A stretch of 64,000 bases of DNA from DASRAP01 sp964503275 (GCA_964503275.1 CAZCZO010000002.1:62001-126000), one strand, 5' to 3'; positions 33,107-42,094 are shown, counted from the first letter of the stretch. A program made the numbers and translations. The notes: generated by a model from the sequence alone, not told the origin.

Positions 33107-34150
33107 TCAGGCGGCGAGTCCGGGCAAGGGACGCGCTGCGTGCGCGTTGAGGTCGGGACCGGCGAGGTCGCCGATCCCCAAACGATACACTGCGGCGCGG
33201 GCGATCATCGCCGCGTTGTCGGTGGCCAGGCGGGGCGACGGGGCGTGGACGACGGCGCCGACCTGTGCCGCGCGCGTCCGCATCGCGGTGACCAGCGCCC
33301 GGTTGCAGGCCACACCGCCGCCGAGCACGATGCGCCGCCGGCCGTGCAGACGCGCGGCGCGCACGGTCTTCTCGACCAGCGTGCCGATCAGCGCGTCCTG
33401 GAATCCCCGCGCGATGTCGGCGCGGCGGGCGTCCAACGTGTCACCCGCGTCCTGCGTCGCACGCCGCACCGCCGTCTTGAGCCCGCTGAACGACACATCG
33501 AAGTAGTCCGCGTCACCCGGGCGCTGACCGCTGTGCAGCATCGGCTTCGAGAAGCGGAAGGCCGCCGGGTCGCCGTCCCGTGCGAGACGTTCCACCGCCG
33601 GCCCGCCGGGGTAGCCGAGCCCGAGCAGTTTGCCGACCTTGTCGAAGGCCTCGCCGGCCGCGTCGTCGCGCGTGCGTCCCAGCAGCTGATAGCGGCCCCA
33701 CGCGGGCACATCCATCAGCAACGTGTGCCCGCCCGAGACCAGCAGCGCCGTGAAGGGCGGCTCGGCGTCGGGGTCCTCGAGCGACTGCGCGAAGAGGTGA
33801 CCCTCCAAGTGGTGCACCGCGACCAGCGGGAGTCCGCACGACAGCGCGAGCCCCTTGGCATAGCTCACGCCCACCAACAGTGCACCCACCAAGCCCGGGG
33901 CGTAGGTCACGCCGATCGCATCGAGGTCGCCGAGGCCGACCCCGGCGTCGCGCAGGGCCTGCTGCACCACGGGATCGATGGCGGTGAGATGGGCGCGCGA
34001 GGCCAGCTCGGGCACCACACCGCCGAAGATGCGATGCACATCCTGCGAGAGGATCACCAGCGAGCGGATCTGGACGCTCCCGTCCCGCTGTTCCACCACG
34101 GACGCCGAGGTCTCGTCGCAGGAGGTCTCGATGCCGAGGACCAAGGTCAC
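33107..34150 (-). CDS. tsaD: tRNA N6-threonylcarbamoyladenosine transferase
   Basis: 347 residues, full length. TsaD transfers threonylcarbamoyl to A37 of ANN-decoding tRNAs, with TsaB and TsaE. The ASKHA start is VLGIETSCDETSASVV, the metal-binding His pair is in HHLEGHLFA, and the nucleotide and final metal-ligand regions are LVSGGHTLL and RLATDNAAMIA. It starts at a GTG and is 12 bp from the thioredoxin-like gene. It is essential in most bacteria. Confidence 0.96.
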   Translation of the reverse strand: MTLVLGIETSCDETSASVVEQRDGSVQIRSLVILSQDVHRIFGGVVPELASRAHLTAIDPVVQQALRDAGVGLGDLDAIGVTYAPGLVGALLVGVSYAKGLALSCGLPLVAVHHLEGHLFAQSLEDPDAEPPFTALLVSGGHTLLMDVPAWGRYQLLGRTRDDAAGEAFDKVGKLLGLGYPGGPAVERLARDGDPAAFRFSKPMLHSGQRPGDADYFDVSFSGLKTAVRRATQDAGDTLDARRADIARGFQDALIGTLVEKTVRAARLHGRRRIVLGGGVACNRALVTAMRTRAAQVGAVVHAPSPRLATDNAAMIARAAVYRLGIGDLAGPDLNAHAARPLPGLAA

Positions 34151-34162
34151 GGTGCCAGGCCC

Positions 34163-34723
34163 TCAGGGCACCGATTCGGACAGGAGCTGCTCGACCAGCG
34201 CGCGGATCGTCGGCGCATCCCACTCGCGGCCGCCGATCTCCTTGTAGCGGATCACGCCGTCCTTGCCGATCAGGAAGGTCTCGGGCACGCCCACCGTCAT
34301 ATAGTTGCGCTGGATCGCGCCCGGCGGGTCGTAGAGCACATCGAAGTTCAGCGCGTACTCGGTGGTGAACGCGCGGATCGCCTGCTCCATGCCGGGCGCG
34401 TCGACCGACACCGCGACCACCTGCAGGCCGCGATCCTTGTACTGGTCGTACAAGCGCTGGATCGACGGCATCTCGGTGCGGCAGGGGATGCAATACGTGG
34501 CCCACACGTTCAGCAGGGTGACCTTGCCCTTGTAGGCCTCCAGGGTCACCGGCGCGGCGGCCTGTGTGGAATCCATCACCGTGAACGCCTCGAAGTCCGG
34601 CGCGGCGGAACCCACGGTGATCTGCTGGAACTCGTGACCGAGGAACTTCGAGACTCCGGCCACGGCGCCGGAGAGTGCGAAGACCACAGCGCCGACCGCC
34701 ATCCATTGCTCTTTGACCGTCAT
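34163..34723 (-). CDS. Membrane-anchored thioredoxin-like protein (TlpA/ResA type)
   Basis: 186 residues. One N-terminal transmembrane anchor (AVGAVVFALSGAVAGV) puts the domain in the periplasm. The fold starts with GSAAPDFEAFTV and carries the redox motif WATYCIPCRTEMPS. The cis-Pro region is GVPETFLIGKDG. The TlpA/ResA group reduces apocytochromes c or other periplasmic disulfides. No cytochrome maturation genes are nearby. It overlaps the rpe stop (ATGA). Confidence 0.9.
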   Translation of the reverse strand: MTVKEQWMAVGAVVFALSGAVAGVSKFLGHEFQQITVGSAAPDFEAFTVMDSTQAAAPVTLEAYKGKVTLLNVWATYCIPCRTEMPSIQRLYDQYKDRGLQVVAVSVDAPGMEQAIRAFTTEYALNFDVLYDPPGAIQRNYMTVGVPETFLIGKDGVIRYKEIGGREWDAPTIRALVEQLLSESVP

Positions 34724-35385
34724 GCGGCCTCCTCGGCCAAGCGGCGCAGCACGCCGATCTCGGCGCGCGGGTCCGAGGCCGCGAACACCGCGTTGCCGGC
34801 GACGAAGGCATCGGCCCCCGCCGCCCGCACGCGGGCGATGGTCGCGCGCCCCACGCCGCCGTCGACCTCGAGGCGCGCCCGGCTCTGCGCGCCGCGCAGC
34901 ATGGTGGCCGCGCGGGCGGTCTTGCCGACGGTGTGTTCGATGAACTGTTGCCCGCCGAAGCCGGGGTTCACGGTCATGATCAGCAGCAGGTCGAGGTCGC
35001 CGACGATCTCTTCGACCGCCGACAGGGGCGTGGCCGGATTCAGCGCCACACCGGCTCGTACCCCGAGTTCCTTGATGCGGTGCACCTGGCGGTGCATGTG
35101 CGGGGCCGCTTCCACGTGGAACGTGAGGACGTTCGCGCCGGCCGCGGCGTAGTCCTCGAAGTACTGCTCCGGCCGCTCGACCATCAAGTGCACGTCGAGC
35201 GGGAGCGCGGAGACCTTGCGGCAGGCCTCGAGCACCTTGAGCCCGAAGGTCAGGTTGGGCACGAAGTGCCCGTCCATCACATCGATATGGAGCCAGTCGG
35301 CACCGCCGGCCTCGCACATCGCGATCTCGTCGGCGAGACGGGCGAAGTCGGCACTGAGCAGCGACGGGGCGATCACCACGGACAT
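34720..35385 (-). CDS. rpe: Ribulose-phosphate 3-epimerase
   Basis: 221 residues. It interconverts ribulose 5-phosphate and xylulose 5-phosphate in the pentose phosphate pathway. The start MSVVIAPSLLSADFARLADE, the metal-site strands WLHIDVMDGHFVPNLTFG and HLMVERPE, and VNPGFGGQQFIEHT are all canonical. It is one of eight closely spaced genes and overlaps the thioredoxin-like gene by 4 bp. Confidence 0.96.
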   Translation of the reverse strand: MSVVIAPSLLSADFARLADEIAMCEAGGADWLHIDVMDGHFVPNLTFGLKVLEACRKVSALPLDVHLMVERPEQYFEDYAAAGANVLTFHVEAAPHMHRQVHRIKELGVRAGVALNPATPLSAVEEIVGDLDLLLIMTVNPGFGGQQFIEHTVGKTARAATMLRGAQSRARLEVDGGVGRATIARVRAAGADAFVAGNAVFAASDPRAEIGVLRRLAEEAA

Positions 35386-35396
35386 CGGGGACTCGG

Positions 35397-36737
35397 TCAG
35401 ATGGGGGCGGGGGCACGCCGCAAGCGCGCGGCGAAGGCACCGTCGACCCCGTGGCGCTGGGGGAGCACCCGCAGGACGCCACGATCGAGCACCGCAGCGG
35501 GCACGGTGCCCTCGGGCGGTGGCTCGAGCGTGAACTCGGGATGCGTGGCGAGGAAGACCTCGACCGGCTGGTCGTTCTCCTCGGGCTCCAGCGAGCAGGT
35601 GCTGTAGATGAGCAGTCCGCCCGGGCGCACCATCGCCGCCGCCTGATTCAGCAGGGCGCGCTGGGCCGTGGCGGTCACTGCGAGGTCGGAAGGCTTGAGA
35701 CGCCAGCGCGCGTCGGGGTGCCGGCGAAAGGTGCCGGTGCCGGTGCAGGGGGCGTCGAGGACCACGGCGTCCACCTCGCGCAGCGCCGGTTGGAGCGCAT
35801 CCATCGCGATCGGGACGATACCGCGCGCGTCGAGGCGCGCGACGTTGCTCTGCACGCGGCCCAACCGATGGACGCTGCGGTCCGCCGCCACGACCAGCGC
35901 CGCGTGGCGCGCATACTCCAGGGCCTTGCCGCCCGGCGCCGCGCAGAGGTCCGCGACGGTGCTGCCGGGCTCGAGGGCCGCGTAGGTGGTCACCAGCGTG
36001 GCGGCCGGGTCCTGCACGAAGAACAGGCCCTGGGTGAACGCCGGCAGTTCGGTGAGGGGTACGCCGAGGGTGAGCTTCACCGAGTCGGGCACCAAGGCGT
36101 CGGGGTTCACGTAGCCCGTTCCCGGCGGCAGGGCCGCCAGCAGCGCCTCGGCGCTGACGCCGTAGGGGCGGGCGTAGGTGGACGGCTCACTGTTGTTGGC
36201 GACGAGCAGTGCCGCGGCCTCGGTGGCCCCGAAGCGCAGCGCCCAGCGTTGGACGAGCCAGCGGGGGTGCGAGTGCTCGAGCGCCAGCTGGTCGATCGCG
36301 TCGGTCGGGGCGATGGGGGCGAGGGCGCCGCGCTCGCGGTCGAGGCGACGCAGCACCGCGTTGGCCAGCTTGCTGGCGCCGACGCCGTGGCGACCCTTGG
36401 CCAGCTCGACCGTCTGGCCGATGGCCGCGTAGGGCGGCACGGAGCGCATCTGGAGGAGCTGGTAGGCCCCGGACCGCAGCAGGTCGCAGAGGTCCGGGTC
36501 CAGGCGCACGAGCCCGCCGCGCACGCGCTCTGAGAGCAGGGCATCGAGCCAGGCCCGCTTGCGAAGGAGCCCGTAGGTCAGCTCCTGCACCCAGCGCCGG
36601 TCGCGGGCGTCGAGGGCGCGGGTCTCGCGGTCGAACGCGACGTCGAGCAGGTCGCCATCGCGCAACGCACTGAGGATCTGGGCGACCGCCACGCGGGACG
36701 GCGTGACCCCGCCGCGAGGGGCAGACGACTGGATCAT
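35397..36737 (-). CDS. rsmB: 16S rRNA m5C967 methyltransferase
   Basis: About 446 residues from the ATG at 36737. The N-terminal NusB-like RNA-binding domain (VAVAQILSALRDGDLLDVAF, then WVQELTYGLLRKRAWLDALL) is joined to a SAM-dependent methyltransferase. SAM binding is VADLCAAPGGKALEYA, motif IV is VVLDAPCTGTGTFRRHPD, and the catalytic Cys is in YSTCSLEPEEN. GTG codons at 36749 and 36755 are in frame; the latter overlaps the thiG stop as GTGA, the coupling style used often here, so the true start may be 36755. Confidence 0.92.
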   Translation of the reverse strand: MIQSSAPRGGVTPSRVAVAQILSALRDGDLLDVAFDRETRALDARDRRWVQELTYGLLRKRAWLDALLSERVRGGLVRLDPDLCDLLRSGAYQLLQMRSVPPYAAIGQTVELAKGRHGVGASKLANAVLRRLDRERGALAPIAPTDAIDQLALEHSHPRWLVQRWALRFGATEAAALLVANNSEPSTYARPYGVSAEALLAALPPGTGYVNPDALVPDSVKLTLGVPLTELPAFTQGLFFVQDPAATLVTTYAALEPGSTVADLCAAPGGKALEYARHAALVVAADRSVHRLGRVQSNVARLDARGIVPIAMDALQPALREVDAVVLDAPCTGTGTFRRHPDARWRLKPSDLAVTATAQRALLNQAAAMVRPGGLLIYSTCSLEPEENDQPVEVFLATHPEFTLEPPPEGTVPAAVLDRGVLRVLPQRHGVDGAFAARLRRAPAPI

Positions 36738-36751
36738 TTCGGGGTGCACCG

Positions 36752-37534
36752 TCACGCGAGCATCCCGGCGGTCGGCGAGCTGGGCACGGCGACCTCCCGC
36801 CGCGGCATGCGACCCGCGAGGTAGGCGAGTCGCCCGGCGAGCACCGCGTGGCGCATCGCGGTCGCCATGGCCACCGGATCGGCCGCGGCCGCGATCCCCG
36901 TGTTCATGAGGATACCGTCGACCCCCTGTTCCATCGTCACGCACGCGTCGCTCGCGGTCCCGACGCCAGCATCGACGATCACCGGGCAGGAGAGGCGCGA
37001 CTTGATGGTGCGGATCGCGTAGGGGTTCAGCAGTCCCAGCCCCGACCCGATCGGCGAGGCGAGCGGCATCACGGCCGCCGCCCCCGCGTCTTCGAGGCGC
37101 AGGGCCGTGATGAGGTCATCGTTGGTATAGGCCATGACCACGAAGCCCTCGGCCGCCAGCACCTTGGTGGCTTCGATGAGACCCGCGGTGTCGGGCAGCA
37201 GGGTCGCTTCGTCGCCGATGACCTCGAGCTTCACGAACGCGTTGAAGCCCGCCGCGCGGCCCAGTTGGGCGTAGCGGATCGCGTCGGCGGCGGTGTAGCA
37301 CCCGGCGGTGTTGGCGAGCAGGAAGTACTTCTCGGGCGAGAGCGCGTGGAGGATGCTGCCCTGGCCCCGGTCGTTGAGGTCCACGCGGCGCACGGCCACG
37401 GTCACCACCTCGGCGCCCGACGCATCGATCGCGTCGGTCATGGCCTGGGTGGAGGCGTACTTGCCGGTGCCGACCATCAGCCGCGAGGCGAAGTGGCGGC
37501 CGCCGATCACCAGTGGGGTATCGGGGGACGGCAT
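36752..37534 (-). CDS. thiG: Thiazole synthase
   Basis: 260 residues. ThiG builds the thiazole phosphate of thiamine from DXP, ThiS thiocarboxylate and dehydroglycine. Typical parts are SRLMVGTGKYASTQAM, the Schiff-base Lys in VKLEVIGDE, ANTAGCYTA, and the phosphate-binding VIVDAGVGTASDA with ILMNTGIAAAADPV. It lies 3 bp after thiS. The dehydroglycine source (ThiO or ThiH) and the ThiF/ThiI sulfur partners are not in the window. Confidence 0.95.
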   Translation of the reverse strand: MPSPDTPLVIGGRHFASRLMVGTGKYASTQAMTDAIDASGAEVVTVAVRRVDLNDRGQGSILHALSPEKYFLLANTAGCYTAADAIRYAQLGRAAGFNAFVKLEVIGDEATLLPDTAGLIEATKVLAAEGFVVMAYTNDDLITALRLEDAGAAAVMPLASPIGSGLGLLNPYAIRTIKSRLSCPVIVDAGVGTASDACVTMEQGVDGILMNTGIAAAADPVAMATAMRHAVLAGRLAYLAGRMPRREVAVPSSPTAGMLA

Positions 37535-37537
37535 CGG

Positions 37538-37771
37538 TCAGCCGCCCCCGACGAAATGGACGAGTTCGAGCACATCGCCCGCCGCGAGGACGGTCGAGGC
37601 GAAGCGGCTGCGGTCGCGCACGATGCTGCGGTTGAGCTCGACGACGACCAGACGAGGGTCGAGGGCGAGCGAATCCAGCAAGGCCTGAACGGTGCAACCC
37701 GGGGGGACACGACGGGGCTCGCCGTTGACCTGGATGGTCAGATCCGCCGAGGCGGTGGTCACTGCGGTCAT
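37538..37771 (-). CDS. thiS: Sulfur carrier protein ThiS
   Basis: 77 residues with the ubiquitin-like fold and the C-terminal Gly-Gly needed for thiocarboxylate formation (ending HFVGGG). The core strands TIQVNGEPRRVPPGCTVQAL and VVVELNRSIV are typical. A short N-terminal extension (MTAVTTASAD) is present. The coding region directly abuts thiE and is 3 bp before thiG. Confidence 0.93.
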   Translation of the reverse strand: MTAVTTASADLTIQVNGEPRRVPPGCTVQALLDSLALDPRLVVVELNRSIVRDRSRFASTVLAAGDVLELVHFVGGG

Positions 37772-38380
37772 CTATGAAAGATACTCGGTCGCGGCCCTCG
37801 CGGGGTCGCTGGCGGACCAGATCCCGCGAATGGCGGCGACGCCGTGCGCCCCCGCGGCGCGTACGTCGGCGGCGCGCTGCGGGGTGATGCCGCCGATGGC
37901 GATCATCGGCACGTGGAACGAGGCGAGGGCGGTGAGCAGGCCGATTCCGCGACCGGTGACGCCCGGGTGCGACGGGGAGTCGAAGACGTGTCCGACCAGC
38001 CACCAGTCGGCCCCGAGTGCGGCACGCGCTTCGGTCTCGCCGTGCACGGACACGCCGGTCGGGACGATGGGGGCGATACGCCGGACGTCGGCGAGTGGGA
38101 GGGCGCGCTGGCCCAGCTGTACGCCGCGGGCCTGGGCGGCGAGGGCGACGTCGAGACGGTCGTTGACGATCACCCAGCCGCCCGTCTCGTCCTGGAGCGG
38201 CACGAGCGCCTCGGCGATGGTCAGGAGCCGGCGTGCCGGGACGCCGTGCCCGCGGAGGTGGATGGCGGCCGATGGGCCCAGGGCGCGGAGCAGCGCGGCG
38301 GCGTGCCGCACGAAGTCCGGACGGGCGAGAATGGCCGGGTCCGTTACGGCATGGATGGTCGGGACGTCTTTCAGAGGCAT
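37772..38380 (-). CDS. thiE: Thiamine phosphate synthase
   Basis: 202 residues from the ATG at 38380. It couples HMP pyrophosphate and thiazole phosphate to give thiamine phosphate. The pyrophosphate-site strand is VIVNDRLDVALAAQARGVQL followed by GQRALPL, and the end has MIAIGGITPQRA. It is first in the thiE-thiS-thiG-rsmB-rpe-tlpA-tsaD-lgt cluster. The longer in-frame extension upstream lies over the start of the divergent lipoprotein and is rejected. A TenI-like role is possible given the weak VGHVFDSPSHPG loop. Confidence 0.87.
   Translation of the reverse strand: MPLKDVPTIHAVTDPAILARPDFVRHAAALLRALGPSAAIHLRGHGVPARRLLTIAEALVPLQDETGGWVIVNDRLDVALAAQARGVQLGQRALPLADVRRIAPIVPTGVSVHGETEARAALGADWWLVGHVFDSPSHPGVTGRGIGLLTALASFHVPMIAIGGITPQRAADVRAAGAHGVAAIRGIWSASDPARAATEYLS
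37776..37783 (-). promoter_or_regulatory. TATCTTTC -10-like box before thiS (inside the 3' end of thiE)
   Basis: The minus strand reads TATCTTTC, ending 4 bp before the thiS ATG and lying within the last codons of thiE. It could be an internal promoter that lets thiS-thiG and the downstream genes be expressed without thiE. Confidence 0.4.
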
Positions 38381-38492
38381 TGAAGAAGGGGAGCGGGTCG
38401 CACCGGGTCTCGGTGCGGCAGTCGGCCGCGTCCCGCCTGAGGACGATATCCCGTTCCTGCTGTTCCTGCCATCCTTGATGGAGCACCCCCCA

Positions 38493-41400
38493 ATGTTCGC
38501 ACGCAACACGTCGACCGCGGCGCTCGTCGCTTCCCTTGCTCTCGCTGCAGGTATCGCGGGGTGTCGAGGGGACGCCACCACCGGGTCCTCGCAGGTGCCA
38601 GATGCGACCTTCGCGTCGGGACTGCGCAAGCAGGTCGGTGATGTGCAGACCGGACCGGTCGCGCTGCCACTGGCCGAGGCGCTGACGGTGCGCGTGGTGG
38701 ATGCGGGAGGACAGCCGGTGCAGGGGGCGACGGTGAACTGGGCCGTGATGTCCGGCGGTGGCACGGTGAATCCGCCCATCGGGACGTCGAACGGTCAGGG
38801 GTTGGTGACCACGACCTGGACGTTGGGGACGACGCTCGGCCAGAACACGGTGCGGGCGTATCTCACGCGCGGGTATGTGCTGGACTCGGCGACCTTCACC
38901 GCGAGTGCGACCTCCGGGGCGCCGGCGGAATTGGTGATCCAGGAGGGCACGGCGCCGGCGGCGGCGGTGATGGTCGCGTCGACGCAGGGGCCGATCACGT
39001 ATCAGGTGCGCGACCAGTTCGGCCACGCGGTGGCGGGGGCCTCGGTCGCGTTCTCGGTCCCGACGGGGAGCGGCTCGGTGTCGCCGACGACAGCGGTGTC
39101 GGACGCGAATGGTCTGGTGTCCACGGCCTGGACGCTGGGGCAGATCATCGGCACCCGGACGATGAGTGCGGAGGTCTCCGGTGCGCCGGTGCGCACCATC
39201 CAAGTGACCACGACGCCCGACACCTCACGCAAGCTCACAGTGGTCTCGGCGGCGCAGCCGACCACGCGGCAGGGGTTGGCGTTGAACGCGCCGATCGTGG
39301 CGCGAACGTCGGATCGCTTCGGGAACCTGACCCGCTCGGACACCGTGACCTTCAACATCCTCGCGGGCGGTGGGACGATCGATCCGCCGCGCGTGGTCTC
39401 GGACAGTGTGGGCTTCGTGTCGTCGACGTGGGTGGTCGGCGCGGTGCCCGGTCCAGCGCGCGTGCGGGCCTATGTGTTCCGTGGCGGGGCGATCAAGGAT
39501 TCGGTGGATTTCACGACCGAGATCATTCCGGGCGTGGTGACCTCGTTGCAGGTGGACAGTTCGACGGTGCCGGCGGCCTCGTTGCCGGTGCGGAGCGTGG
39601 TGAATCAGTTGCGCTTCACGGTGCGGGATGCGGTCGGGCTGCCGGTGAAGGATGCGGTGGTGACGTTCAGCGTGGCCGGTGGTGGCTCGCCGCTCGTGTC
39701 GCAGGGCGTGGACACGACCAATTCGGCCGGTGTGGTGGCCGTGAACTGGACGCTGGGTGAGCAGGTGGGCACGCAGTCGATCACGGCGTCGGTGAATGGG
39801 CGAACGGTGACGATCACGGTCGATGCGGTGCCGGGGACGGTGCGGCGGCTGAGCACGCAGGTCCAGACGGAGAACATCGTGGTGCGGCAGGGCCGCACGC
39901 CGGCGTTCCTGTTCGAGGTGCGGACCGCGGACCAGTTCAACAACGTGACCCCGGGCGACACGGTGGTCTGGACGGTGATCGCGGGCGGTGGGACCGTGGA
40001 TCCGCCGCGCGGGTTGTCGAGTGCCTCGGGGCTCGCGACGGCCGTGTGGACGGCGGGGACGGTGCCGGGCCCGTTCCGGGTGCGGGCCTACCTGCAGCGC
40101 GGGACGGTGCGTGACTCCGTGACCTTCAGTGGCACGATCATCCCCGGTGTGCCGAGTGCGTTCGTGGTGGACAGCACGACGATCCCGGCGGGTCCGTTGC
40201 CGGTGACGACGCGGGTCAGCGGCATCCGGTACACTCTGCGCGATGACTTGGGTCTGCCGGTCCGCGACGCCTCGATCACGTTCGTGGCGACCGGTCCGAC
40301 GACGGACAGTGCGAGCGTGCCGGGGACGACGGTGACGAACGCCGAGGGGGTCGCGACCGTCTCGTGGCGCTTGGGGACGAAGACGGGTCGCTATGTCCTG
40401 AAGGCGACGGTGGGCGATGAAGTGGACAGCATCGTGGTGAATGCGACGCCGGACGCGTCGCGGGAGCTGGTGCGGGATACGTTGAACGATGGATCCCAGC
40501 GGCCGGAGACGTTGAATGCGGTGCTCGCGGGCACGGCCTCGACGGACACCATCGTGGTGGCCGTGCAGGACAAGTACAAGAACCGCGTGAGCGGTGTGCC
40601 GATCGCGTTCGCGGAGCCGAATCCGACGGGTGGTGTGGTCATCCCGATCAACACGACGACGGACTCGCTGGGTGAGGCGCGGGTGTTCTTCCGCACGGGC
40701 ATCCGGTTGGGGGCGACGACGTTGCGTGCGACCTCGACGGCGGCGCCTGGGCAGCAGATCGACCACCGTCCGCAGGCGATGATGTCGTTCCGCGACATCT
40801 ATGCGGGGAACTACTTCGCGTGCGGTGTGGGGGTGGATGACCGGGCGTATTGCTGGGGGTTCGGGTTGGAGGGGCAGCTGGGGAGCTCGAAGGACTCAAC
40901 GCAGTCTGCGCCTGGTTGGCCGGTACGTAGTAGCGCGGAGATCGGTGCGCCTGTGCCGAACTTCCGTGAGATCACCGGCGGTGATTCGCATGCTTGCGGC
41001 TTGACGATCTCACGCGGCATCCTGTGTTGGGGTAGCGCGCCCGATGGGCGAGCCATCATTTCGGGCAATGTCGTCTCGAACATCGCCTTGGACGTCGCAG
41101 CGTCTGGCAACCGTGCGCAATTCGCCTCGACCCGCATCGTGACTGCCAGCCAGTCCTTCTCCTGCGCCGTCACGCTGGGTGGGATCCTGTACTGCTACGG
41201 CAACGATGAGCGCGGACAATTGGGCGGTGGTCCTGGCGAAGTGGATACGACGGGCAGTGGTGGTGCGCCTTCCCTGTGGTCGCACGTCGCGACGGGTCAG
41301 CGACACGCGTGTGCAACGCCGCGCTCGACCTTGCCGTCGGCGGGTCGCGTCTGGTGCTGGGGCGCCAACGACAACGGGCAGTTGGGCATCGGGTCCTTCA

Positions 41401-42002
41401 CTGACACCGCACGGCTGGTCAGTCCGGGACCGGGGTTCATCGTCGATTCCACCTCGCTCGTCGCCGGCGGCGTCCACACCTGCGCGCTCGAAGCCGGCTC
41501 ACCGTCCGTCAACCGCAAGGCCTGGTGCTGGGGCGGCAACGGCTTCGGCCAGCTCGGCACGGGAGCGGCAGGCGGGAGTGTGAACACGCCGACGGCCGTC
41601 AGCACCGCGGTAGTCTCGGGCTTCACCCGCTTGTACGCCGGCGAGTTCCACACCTGCGGCTTGACCGTGGAAGGCGTCGCCTACTGCTGGGGTCGCAACG
41701 ACCGCGGGCAGCTCGGGAACAGCACTTTCGCCAACAGCGCGGAGCCCGTGGCCGTGACGGCCACCACTGATGGTCCACGCAGGTTCCGCAACCTCGCCCT
41801 TGGCGAGTTGTTCACCTGCGGCGTCGTCACCCTCACCGGTGAAGGTCCGTCCCAGGTCGGCACGCCAGGCACCGAGGGCTCCGTCTACTGCTGGGGCGAC
41901 AACGAGTACGGCCAACTCGGCCAGGGCGTGTTCTCCATGGCGCGGACCTTGATCCCGACGCGCGTGATCAACCAACCCGTCATCTTCGGCATCACCCCGT
42001 AG
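38493..42002 (+). CDS. Large surface lipoprotein: seven Ig-like repeats plus seven RCC1 repeats
   Basis: 1169 residues. It starts with a lipoprotein signal whose lipobox is GIAGC (acylated Cys near residue 25). Seven tandem Ig-like (Big_1/invasin-type) units of about 100 residues follow, each with VRDxxGxPV and GxxxxTWTLG cores. Units 3-4 resemble units 5-6 as a pair. From about residue 766 seven RCC1-type repeats follow (hallmarks CWG...GQLG, for example CWGANDNGQLGIG), enough for one seven-bladed propeller. Most repeats have paired Cys (HxCxL...CWG). A cell-surface adhesion or scaffold role is likely. The start at 38493 is chosen for the signal; an ATG at 38478 is in frame. Confidence 0.88.
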   Translation: MFARNTSTAALVASLALAAGIAGCRGDATTGSSQVPDATFASGLRKQVGDVQTGPVALPLAEALTVRVVDAGGQPVQGATVNWAVMSGGGTVNPPIGTSNGQGLVTTTWTLGTTLGQNTVRAYLTRGYVLDSATFTASATSGAPAELVIQEGTAPAAAVMVASTQGPITYQVRDQFGHAVAGASVAFSVPTGSGSVSPTTAVSDANGLVSTAWTLGQIIGTRTMSAEVSGAPVRTIQVTTTPDTSRKLTVVSAAQPTTRQGLALNAPIVARTSDRFGNLTRSDTVTFNILAGGGTIDPPRVVSDSVGFVSSTWVVGAVPGPARVRAYVFRGGAIKDSVDFTTEIIPGVVTSLQVDSSTVPAASLPVRSVVNQLRFTVRDAVGLPVKDAVVTFSVAGGGSPLVSQGVDTTNSAGVVAVNWTLGEQVGTQSITASVNGRTVTITVDAVPGTVRRLSTQVQTENIVVRQGRTPAFLFEVRTADQFNNVTPGDTVVWTVIAGGGTVDPPRGLSSASGLATAVWTAGTVPGPFRVRAYLQRGTVRDSVTFSGTIIPGVPSAFVVDSTTIPAGPLPVTTRVSGIRYTLRDDLGLPVRDASITFVATGPTTDSASVPGTTVTNAEGVATVSWRLGTKTGRYVLKATVGDEVDSIVVNATPDASRELVRDTLNDGSQRPETLNAVLAGTASTDTIVVAVQDKYKNRVSGVPIAFAEPNPTGGVVIPINTTTDSLGEARVFFRTGIRLGATTLRATSTAAPGQQIDHRPQAMMSFRDIYAGNYFACGVGVDDRAYCWGFGLEGQLGSSKDSTQSAPGWPVRSSAEIGAPVPNFREITGGDSHACGLTISRGILCWGSAPDGRAIISGNVVSNIALDVAASGNRAQFASTRIVTASQSFSCAVTLGGILYCYGNDERGQLGGGPGEVDTTGSGGAPSLWSHVATGQRHACATPRSTLPSAGRVWCWGANDNGQLGIGSFTDTARLVSPGPGFIVDSTSLVAGGVHTCALEAGSPSVNRKAWCWGGNGFGQLGTGAAGGSVNTPTAVSTAVVSGFTRLYAGEFHTCGLTVEGVAYCWGRNDRGQLGNSTFANSAEPVAVTATTDGPRRFRNLALGELFTCGVVTLTGEGPSQVGTPGTEGSVYCWGDNEYGQLGQGVFSMARTLIPTRVINQPVIFGITP
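39231..40464 (+). repeat. Duplicated pair of Ig-like modules within the lipoprotein gene
   Basis: The segment 39231-39841 (Ig units 3 and 4) and 39842-40464 (units 5 and 6) encode matching pairs. Units 3 and 5 share AGGGTxDPP and end in IIPGV. Units 4 and 6 share VDSxTxPAxxLPV and GLPVxDAxxTF. This alternation shows that a two-domain block was duplicated. Confidence 0.65.
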
Positions 42003-42029
42003 GCGCGCGACCGACCCTCCGCAGGGGTC

Positions 42030-42073
42030 CACGACCGGTGGTCTCGCAAGGCGACGCGAGGCCGCCGGTCGTG
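42030..42073 (+). terminator. Strong 18-bp stem-loop after the RCC1 lipoprotein gene
   Basis: CACGACCGGTGGTCTCGC (42030-42047) pairs with the stretch 42056-42073 over 18 bp, with two G-T wobbles, around the 8-nt loop AAGGCGAC. It is the most stable hairpin I found between genes. It lies 28 bp past the stop at 42002. It has only a weak T content after it, so it may terminate or protect the 3' end of the long mRNA. The opposite strand forms the same stem. Confidence 0.6.
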
Positions 42074-42094
42074 TCGTTCCACCCCGCTCCCGCG

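Noticed and set aside
38381..38492. Possible TPP riboswitch upstream of thiE
   Set aside because: I looked for the conserved CTGAGA and the later GAACCTGATCTGG-like part on the minus strand and did not see either.
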